Origin: Paludibacter sp.
Lineage (GTDB): Bacteria > Bacteroidota > Bacteroidia > Bacteroidales > Paludibacteraceae
NCBI GenBank assembly: GCA_028748945.1
Contig: JAQTOL010000153.1
Span: forward strand, 1 to 7,384
Reading direction: 5' to 3'
Length of the DNA: 7,384 bases
Positions 1-5,753 of the stretch are shown here, piece by piece. Below the pieces are notes generated by a model. That model did no database searches, was not told the DNA's origin, and was given only the letters and a program-made list of their open reading frames with translations. Made by a program: the position numbers and the translations under genes. Positions within the stretch are counted from its first letter, which is position 1. Each line of letters begins with the position of its first letter.

Positions 1-2241
1 CTTCTTCTCTCCCACTTCACTCCAACCCGGGGGGGTAATATCCATCAGGTTTTTCACGAAAAAATCATAGCGTTTATGTTCCCCATAGTCTCCTCCCATG
101 GTATGTCCTACACCGGGCAGAACAATCAGTTCAAAGTCTTTATTGGCTTTAATCAACGCGTCACAAACCTGATAAGTTGAAGAAGGATCCACGTTGTCAT
201 CCATTTCACCCACTACCAGCATCAGCGGACGGGTCAGTAAATGTGCATTTACCACGTTGGAACTTGCGGCATAACTTGAGTCAACGGGATAACCCATCCA
301 TTGTTCGTTCCACCAAATCTTGTCCATGCGGTTGTCGTGACAACCGCACGAAGAATAAGCAGCTTTGTAATGTTCGGGATGAAACAACACGGCACCCATG
401 GCCGATTGTCCTCCGGCCGATGCACCGAAAATACCCAAATGATCAATATCCATATACGGATATTTTGCAGCAGCTGCTTTGGTCCATGCTATGCGGTCCG
501 GAAATCCGGCATCTTTCAGGTTCTTATAACAAACATCTTCGAAAGCTTTGGAACGGAAGGAAGTTCCCATACCGTCCATCTGGATCATGATAAATCCCAA
601 TTCAGCCATAGAAGATAAGTTCCGGTTGTATGAAATAAACGTTTTAGGTACATACTGGCTCCCCGGTCCGGCGTAGATATACTCAATAACCGGATATTTT
701 TTTGTCGGATCGAAGTTTGTCGGACGGTATATGATACCCCAGATATCTGTTTTTCCATCGCGTCCTTTTGCCACGAAAGGTTCGGGAGCAATCCATCCGG
801 TTTTCAATAGTTCAGTGATATCTGCTTTTTCGAGTGCTAAAATGATTTTGCCATCTGCGGCATTTCGTAAAACAGCTACCGGTGCTTTGTTGACCGTGGA
901 ATAAACATCCACCAGATACTTTTTATCGTCCGAGAACCAGGCCTGATGCATTCCTTTTTCGGGTGTAAGACAAGTCAGTCCCGTTCCATCAAACCTTATA
1001 CGGTAATAACGGACCAGATAAGGATCTTCGTCCGGCACCATACCGTTGGCTGAAAAAGTGATTTCGCGTTTCTTTTCATCAACGTTTATAACATCACGCA
1101 CATACCATTCGCCCTTTGTGATTTGGTTTATGACTTTTCCCGTGTGGCGGTCGTACAAATAAAGATGATTCCAGTTATCCCGTTCGCTCATCCAGATAAT
1201 TTCGTTTCCTCCGCTTATATTTTTGCGGAAATAGCGGTTGTAATTGACAAAGGTTTTGGAAGTTTCTTCTATTAATGTTTTTACTTCTGCAGTTTCAGCA
1301 CTGATTTCAAGTACCCGGTAAACCTTATGTCCCCGTTCATTGTATTCAATCAACACCGATTTGCTATCGGCAAACCATTCAAAACCTTTTAAATCTATCT
1401 GGCTTTTAAAAAGATCATTGGAGGGAATCTTTTTGTTCCCGGTTGCCAGATCAAAAATTACCGGAGTTCTGACCGGCAATACATCACCCGGTTTCACGTA
1501 ATCCCTTTTTTGCAGTTTGGGTTGTAACCCATCGGCAGGTGATGATTCAATCAGATAGAGTTGCCGAATCGTTGCCCCATGGATACGCATGACAGCCAGC
1601 TTCTTCGAATCGGGGGAAAAGGATATATTGGTTGAATAATAATCTTCTTTGGTACCATCGGTACTCAGCGCTTTTTCAGTACCTGTTTTCAGTTCCCGGA
1701 TATAAATGTTGTTTTCTTTTACAAATGCAACTGTTTTTTTGTCGGGTGAAGTCACCGGCTTTCCTTCACGTTCTTCATCCACCGTTCCCCAGTATCCGGA
1801 CTTTGGAGGTACCACCTTGTCTCCTTTTTTGAGCAAATTATTTTTTATTGAATAAATCCAGTTAAAATCATTATATACAAAACGCAAGGTGTCCAATGAT
1901 TCAGATACTTTCAACGAAGTAAACGGCAAGCGGTTGGCATCAACTGTTTTGTCGGTAGCTAAAGTAAGTTCAACCGCCAGTTTATTTTGATCGAAAAGAC
2001 CCGTTTGCTTCTTTTGTTTTGCATTGGTCAATACATACATTTTTCCCTGAGGAGTATTGCGGACATACCAGAAATTGTCGGAGTCCCCTATCCATTTGGG
2101 CGTTACATCCGAGTAAAATACTTTATCTTTTAATTTGTTCTGAAGTGAAAAGGCACGGTTGTAATCACCGGCCGTGCCCTGAGCTGTCAGTGACCGGCCG
2201 ATAAACCAGACACAAAGGGATAGTAATGTAAGTTTTTTCAT
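1..2241 (-). CDS. Secreted S9-family (DPP IV-like) serine peptidase, 3' end outside window
   Basis: Predicted exported serine peptidase that cleaves peptides in the periplasm or at the cell surface. The frame runs 747 codons from ATG (2241-2239) to the window edge without a stop, so the C-terminus is missing, probably by only a few residues given the usual family length. Residues 1 to about 20 form a signal peptide (Lys-Lys, hydrophobic core, then LTAQ). A beta-propeller region follows, with repeated SPD-type blade motifs (for example SFSPDSKK, Asp211). The C-terminal alpha/beta-hydrolase domain carries the oxyanion-type motif YAGPGSQ (Tyr523), nucleophile Ser608 in GASAGGQ, Asp681 in GEMDDNVDP and His713 in GVGHTMGG. 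The spacings (85, 73 and 32) closely follow those of DPP IV. The loop holding the DPP IV double-Glu motif appears absent, so dipeptidyl specificity is uncertain. The gene diverges from the receiver/ATP-grasp gene. The family call is firm; the exact substrate is not known. Confidence 0.93.
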   Translation of the reverse strand, partial: MKKLTLLSLCVWFIGRSLTAQGTAGDYNRAFSLQNKLKDKVFYSDVTPKWIGDSDNFWYVRNTPQGKMYVLTNAKQKKQTGLFDQNKLAVELTLATDKTVDANRLPFTSLKVSESLDTLRFVYNDFNWIYSIKNNLLKKGDKVVPPKSGYWGTVDEEREGKPVTSPDKKTVAFVKENNIYIRELKTGTEKALSTDGTKEDYYSTNISFSPDSKKLAVMRIHGATIRQLYLIESSPADGLQPKLQKRDYVKPGDVLPVRTPVIFDLATGNKKIPSNDLFKSQIDLKGFEWFADSKSVLIEYNERGHKVYRVLEISAETAEVKTLIEETSKTFVNYNRYFRKNISGGNEIIWMSERDNWNHLYLYDRHTGKVINQITKGEWYVRDVINVDEKKREITFSANGMVPDEDPYLVRYYRIRFDGTGLTCLTPEKGMHQAWFSDDKKYLVDVYSTVNKAPVAVLRNAADGKIILALEKADITELLKTGWIAPEPFVAKGRDGKTDIWGIIYRPTNFDPTKKYPVIEYIYAGPGSQYVPKTFISYNRNLSSMAELGFIMIQMDGMGTSFRSKAFEDVCYKNLKDAGFPDRIAWTKAAAAKYPYMDIDHLGIFGASAGGQSAMGAVLFHPEHYKAAYSSCGCHDNRMDKIWWNEQWMGYPVDSSYAASSNVVNAHLLTRPLMLVVGEMDDNVDPSSTYQVCDALIKANKDFELIVLPGVGHTMGGDYGEHKRYDFFVKNLMDITPPGWSEVGEKK

Positions 2242-2327
2242 CAATAAAATCGGGTAAATTTCATTTTAAATTAGTTATAAATATAGCTGTCAAATGATAG
2301 TTGAAGACGGATTCTCTTTTTCGTGCA

Positions 2328-2359
2328 CAAAAATAGTTTTATTTTACTTAAACAGCAAA
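2328..2359 (-). promoter_or_regulatory. Bacteroidetes-type promoter for the S9 peptidase gene
   Basis: Read on the minus strand, TTTG (2359-2356) is followed after 20 nt by TATTTTTG (2335-2328). This matches the known Bacteroidetes housekeeping consensus TTTG, 19-21 nt, TAnnTTTG at every fixed position. Transcription would begin a few bases further on, near 2323-2320, giving a 5' leader of about 80 nt before the ATG at 2241. The leader has no Shine-Dalgarno sequence, which is normal in this phylum. The start site is inferred from the motif only. Confidence 0.6.
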
Positions 2360-2478
2360 GTATATTTTTTGGAAGATTTATAATTGTGGAATTTTAAAAA
2401 TCTTATCCATCTGTTAATAGATAACCGGCTCTGATCATTTAAAAGAGTAAAAACAGGTATTTACCAGCTGTGATTTTT

Positions 2479-2494
2479 TTCATTACATAATGAA
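2479..2494. promoter_or_regulatory. Perfect 7-2-7 inverted repeat, candidate operator
   Basis: TTCATTA-CA-TAATGAA is a perfect dyad with 7-bp arms and a 2-bp centre. It lies about 60 bp upstream of the -7 motif of the plus-strand gene and about 120 bp upstream of the peptidase promoter. The size and symmetry suit a dimeric regulator. The half-site TTCATTA occurs again at 2633-2639, just before the plus-strand start codon. In AT-rich DNA such palindromes can arise by chance, so this is tentative. Confidence 0.25.
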
Positions 2495-2526
2495 TTGCAT
2501 TGGACTTTTAAATATTTATAGCAATT

Positions 2527-2559
2527 AATGCCCAAAATTCAATGGTTTTATTACTTTTG
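2527..2559 (+). promoter_or_regulatory. Candidate promoter for the receiver/ATP-grasp gene
   Basis: TACTTTTG at 2552-2559 matches the Bacteroidetes -7 consensus TAnnTTTG exactly. The -33 element is poor: AATG at 2527-2530 sits 21 nt upstream, where TTTG is expected. The predicted start of transcription is near 2565, leaving a leader of about 85 nt before the ATG at 2650. The weak -33 element could mean low basal activity or dependence on an activator; this is inference. Confidence 0.4.
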
Positions 2560-2649
2560 TTCTGTCTTGGCATACGATTATCTTTTCGGGGGAAAATTGA
2601 AACATTCATTCCGGTAAAGAAATGTGCATTTGTTCATTATTAATTGCTT

Positions 2650-5634
2650 ATGAATTCTCCAAACATCAAGAAATTATATTTTAAAGACACGTCGTTTGCC
2701 AACCTGATGAGGCATCGCATTTACAATGTCTTGTTGTATGCCAGTAAATACGATGCATTTATACTGGAAGAGGACGGGCGGATTGATGAGCAGATATTCA
2801 ATGAGTATACATCCCTTAATCTTCGGTATCCGCCGCGTTTTACGCTTGTTTCGAACGAAGAAGAAGCCAATGCTTTACTTAATGAACGTTCCTTTGAGTT
2901 AATCATTTCCATGCCCAGTGGCGATAGTATCAATCCGTTTGAGTGGGCTAAACAAGTAAAAACACTGTATCCGGATATACCGATTGTTGTATTAACACCT
3001 TTCTCGAGGTATGTTTCCAGAAGGATTGCACATGAAGATTTAAGTGCCATTGATTATGTTTTCGGCTGGTTTGGAAATTCCGATTTGTTACTGGCCATTA
3101 TCAAGCTGATAGAAGACCGGATGAATGTGGATGAAGATGTGGAATCTGTTGGCGTTCAGGTGATACTATTTGTTGAAGATTCCATCCATTTCTATTCATC
3201 CATAGTGCCTCACCTGTATAAGTTTGTTTTCAAACAGTCGCGTTCGTTTATGACCGAAGCATTGAATGAACATGAACAAATGCTTCGTATGCGTGGCCGT
3301 CCGAAGATTTTGCTGGCACGCACCTACGAAGAAGGTCTGGCCATATATGAAAAATACAAGAAAAATATGCTGGGGGTGATTACCGATGTCAGCTACCTCC
3401 AAAACGGAGAAAAAAACAAACTGGCAGGCATTAATCTTTGCCGGGAAATTCGTAAAATTGACAAACATATCCCGCTCATAATAGAATCAACAGAAGAGAA
3501 AAACCATCAGGCAGCCGATGAGGTGCATGCAGCTTTTCTGAATAAAATGTCCAAAACATTACTTATCGAGTTGAGACAAAAAATCACGGATAATTTTGGC
3601 TTTGGCGATTTTGTATTTATCAATCCGGATACAGGCATTGAAGAAGCACGGGTTGAAAATTTACGCGGATTACAGGAAAGTATTTTTAAAATCAGTGACG
3701 AAACACTTTATTATCATGTTTCGCGGAATAATATTTCACGCTGGCTCTATTCCCGTGCCATGTTTCCATTGGCCGAATTTCTAAAAAACATAAATGTAGG
3801 TAACTTTACCCCGACTGATCTGGTAAAAGTTCGTGAAATCATATTCGATGCCATCGTTCATTACCGGAAAGTGAAGAACCGGGGTGTTGTGGCGGTTTTT
3901 CAACGTGAGCGTTTTGACCAGTATTCAAACTTTGCGCGTATTGGTGAAGGTTCATTAGGCGGTAAAGGTCGCGGTCTGGCATTTATCGATGCCATGATAA
4001 AACGTAACGAAAGCTTTGAGAAGTTTGAAAATGCACAAATAACGATACCCAAAACGGTAGTATTGTGCACCGAGAATTTCACAGACTTCATGGAGCTAAA
4101 TCAACTGTATCCGATTGCTTTGTCCGAATTGAAAGATGATGAAATACTGAAACATTTCCTCAAAGCCCACATTCCGAAACTTTTAATTGCCGATTTACTT
4201 GCTTTTTTGGGGGCCATTAACGGACCTATTGCAGTTCGTTCATCCAGTTTACTGGAAGATTCGCACTACCAACCCTTTGCCGGGATTTACACCACTTATA
4301 TGGTGCCTTACAATGCGGATAGTAAAACGCAAATGCTTGAAATGCTGACCGAAGCCATCAAAGCGGTTTATGCATCCGTTTTTTACAGGGATAGTAAAGC
4401 GTATATGACGGCTACCAAGAATGTAATCGACGAAGAAAAAATGGGCATTGTTCTCCAGGAAATTTGCGGGAATGCTTACGGTGATCGTTTCTATCCATCT
4501 TTTTCGGGCGTAGCACGTTCACTGAATTATTATCCGATTGGAGCCGAAACACCTGAAGATGGAATTGCAAATGTCGCGCTTGGACTCGGGAAACACATTA
4601 TGGATGGAGGTACAAGTTTACGTTTCTCCCCTGCTTATCCGAATAATATACTTCAGACAAGTACGCTGGATCTTGCATTACACGAAACACAAACCTATTT
4701 CAACGCATTGGATTTAAGTGAAACCGTTTTTATTCCACAGGTAGATGATGGATTTAATTTATTGAAATTACGGGTTTCGGATGCAGAGAAAGACGGTACG
4801 TTGAGATACATTGCCTCAACTTTAAATATACAGGATCAGGTTATTCAGGATGGATTGTACGATGGCGGTCGGAAAATAATCACTTTTACCAATATTCTGC
4901 AACACAATGTATTTCCCCTCGCTCCTATTCTGAAAGAGGTATTACATGTTGCTCAACTTGAAATGGGACGCCCCATTGAAATTGAATTTGCAGTTAATCT
5001 GGATTATTCACCCAAAAAGCAACATATTTTTTACCTGCTTCAAATCCGGCCGATTGTCGACAGCAAAGAAATGATTAATGAGGACATTGGTTCCATTCCC
5101 GATAAAAACACGATAATCAGTAGTAACAGTGCGTTAGGACATGGGATTACGAACGATGTATTCGATATCGTATATGTAAAACCCGAATCGTTTAGTGCGG
5201 CAAAAAATCTTTTGATTGCTTCAGAGATCGAACAAATAAACCGTGAACTTATAAATGAAAACCGTCATTATGTATTGGTTGGTCCGGGACGTTGGGGTTC
5301 TGCCGATCAATGGCTCGGTATACCAGTAAAATGGCAGCAAATCAGTAATGCCCAAATGATTGTGGAATCCGGATTATCACATTACCGTGTTGATCCGAGT
5401 CAGGGAACGCATTTTTTCCAGAATCTTACTTCTTTTGGTGTATCCTATCTCACCATCAATCCTTATTTGAATGACGGTGCATTTGACACCGGATTTTTAG
5501 ATGTTCAACCGGCTGTTTATGAGTCGGAATTTGTACGGCATGTTCGTTTCGATAATCCGATTGTAATGAAAGTTGATGGACGCAAAAATAAAGGCGTGGT
5601 GATGAAACCTGAAATGATCACCCCTAACCCCTAA
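2650..5634 (+). CDS. Receiver-receiver-ATP-grasp (PPDK_N-type) fusion protein of unknown function
   Basis: Cytoplasmic 994-residue protein, usually labelled a PEP/pyruvate-binding domain protein. I chose ATG 2650; an in-frame TTG at 2644 would add two residues. Residues about 26-155 form a degenerate receiver: no acidic pair (LLYASKYD), Ser87 at the phospho-site and Trp140 at the usual Lys. Residues about 168-305 form a second receiver with Glu176/Asp177, Asp246, Ser280 and Lys299, plus an insertion of about 25 residues after the acidic pair. A helical linker (338-377) follows. The PPDK/PEP-synthase ATP-grasp domain spans about 425-805: LGGKG (436-440), VRSSS (Arg530), Glu536-Asp537, FAG (543-545), VLQE (601-604), Glu779 and LQIRP (797-801). 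The last 180 residues carry GPGRWGS (878-884) and SQGTHFF (917-923) and match no domain I can name. The central phosphohistidine domain and the PEP/pyruvate TIM barrel are missing, so PEP synthesis is not supported. The final ITPNP and stop lie inside a repeat. Confidence 0.9.
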   Translation: MNSPNIKKLYFKDTSFANLMRHRIYNVLLYASKYDAFILEEDGRIDEQIFNEYTSLNLRYPPRFTLVSNEEEANALLNERSFELIISMPSGDSINPFEWAKQVKTLYPDIPIVVLTPFSRYVSRRIAHEDLSAIDYVFGWFGNSDLLLAIIKLIEDRMNVDEDVESVGVQVILFVEDSIHFYSSIVPHLYKFVFKQSRSFMTEALNEHEQMLRMRGRPKILLARTYEEGLAIYEKYKKNMLGVITDVSYLQNGEKNKLAGINLCREIRKIDKHIPLIIESTEEKNHQAADEVHAAFLNKMSKTLLIELRQKITDNFGFGDFVFINPDTGIEEARVENLRGLQESIFKISDETLYYHVSRNNISRWLYSRAMFPLAEFLKNINVGNFTPTDLVKVREIIFDAIVHYRKVKNRGVVAVFQRERFDQYSNFARIGEGSLGGKGRGLAFIDAMIKRNESFEKFENAQITIPKTVVLCTENFTDFMELNQLYPIALSELKDDEILKHFLKAHIPKLLIADLLAFLGAINGPIAVRSSSLLEDSHYQPFAGIYTTYMVPYNADSKTQMLEMLTEAIKAVYASVFYRDSKAYMTATKNVIDEEKMGIVLQEICGNAYGDRFYPSFSGVARSLNYYPIGAETPEDGIANVALGLGKHIMDGGTSLRFSPAYPNNILQTSTLDLALHETQTYFNALDLSETVFIPQVDDGFNLLKLRVSDAEKDGTLRYIASTLNIQDQVIQDGLYDGGRKIITFTNILQHNVFPLAPILKEVLHVAQLEMGRPIEIEFAVNLDYSPKKQHIFYLLQIRPIVDSKEMINEDIGSIPDKNTIISSNSALGHGITNDVFDIVYVKPESFSAAKNLLIASEIEQINRELINENRHYVLVGPGRWGSADQWLGIPVKWQQISNAQMIVESGLSHYRVDPSQGTHFFQNLTSFGVSYLTINPYLNDGAFDTGFLDVQPAVYESEFVRHVRFDNPIVMKVDGRKNKGVVMKPEMITPNP

Positions 5635-5726
5635 AGGGGGATAAAAAAGAGTTTACTATATTTAGAAAGAAACAAATTTATTACTTATTAAAATTAATCA
5701 CTAACTCTTATAGCCCCCTTTAGGGG
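5621..5726. repeat. Inverted CCCCTAAAGGGGG repeat pair, possible small mobile or structural element
   Basis: CCCCTAAAGGGGG at 5628-5640 and its exact reverse complement CCCCCTTTAGGGG at 5714-5726 enclose 73 nt of AT-rich DNA. The inner flanks are also loosely inverted (GAGTT at 5649-5653 matches AACTC at 5703-5707). Each copy is itself a hairpin-capable palindrome (CCCCT-AA-AGGGG). The left copy is preceded by an extra CCCCTAA unit at 5621-5627, giving two tandem copies. Palindromes of this kind recur between genes in many Bacteroidetes genomes (from memory). No transposase is encoded. No T-tract follows on the plus strand, so it is not a classic intrinsic terminator, although the transcript could fold into a long stem. 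The left end supplies the stop codon of the upstream gene. Confidence 0.6.
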
Positions 5727-5753
5727 ATTCATGAGTTTAAATCAATTCACACT

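Larger units (their letters stand above)
2242..2649. other. Divergent intergenic regulatory region
   Basis: This 408-bp AT-rich spacer separates two divergent genes, so it must hold promoters for both. It contains an excellent promoter motif for the minus-strand peptidase, a weaker one for the plus-strand gene, a 16-bp dyad at 2479-2494, and a shorter 5-2-5 dyad (AAATG-TG-CATTT) at 2620-2631, just upstream of the plus-strand start. I saw no coding frame, structured RNA, riboswitch or strong terminator in it. Confidence 0.6.

Noticed and set aside
177..618. Two overlapping plus-strand open frames at 177-590 and 301-618
   Set aside because: Both lie opposite the catalytic domain of the S9 peptidase, whose frame is unbroken with an intact triad. 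Their translations are low-complexity and resemble no protein.
249..791. Minus-strand open frames at 249-446 and 585-791
   Set aside because: They are out of frame with, and inside, the S9 peptidase gene; no domain or initiation signal supports them.
1632..2204. Plus-strand open frames at 1632-1832 and 2019-2204
   Set aside because: Antisense shadows of the propeller and N-terminal part of the peptidase; rich in Cys, His and Phe with no recognisable motif.
2212..2223. Lipobox (LSLC at residues 7-10) in the peptidase signal sequence
   Set aside because: The Cys lies too near the N-terminus and the hydrophobic core continues beyond it; an ordinary signal peptide ending near LTA fits better.
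2403..2424. Inverted repeat TTATC/GATAA
   Set aside because: Only 5-bp arms with a 12-nt loop in AT-rich DNA and no T-tract; too weak for a terminator or operator call.
2644..2649. TTG at 2644 as the start of the receiver/ATP-grasp gene
   Set aside because: An ATG lies two codons downstream at 2650, and no ribosome binding sequence favours the rarer TTG.
2721..4091. Minus-strand frames at 2721-3050, 3196-3468 and 3900-4091, and the plus-strand frame at 3596-3784
   Set aside because: All fall within the receiver/ATP-grasp gene, whose own frame shows domain motifs throughout; none has independent support.
5628..5650. Intrinsic terminator after the receiver/ATP-grasp gene
   Set aside because: The short GC hairpin is followed by an A-run, not a T-run, on the plus strand, so it does not fit the classic model.
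5657..5664. TATATTTA as a -7 element for the transporter gene
   Set aside because: The last base of TAnnTTTG is wrong, and no TTTG lies at the right distance upstream.
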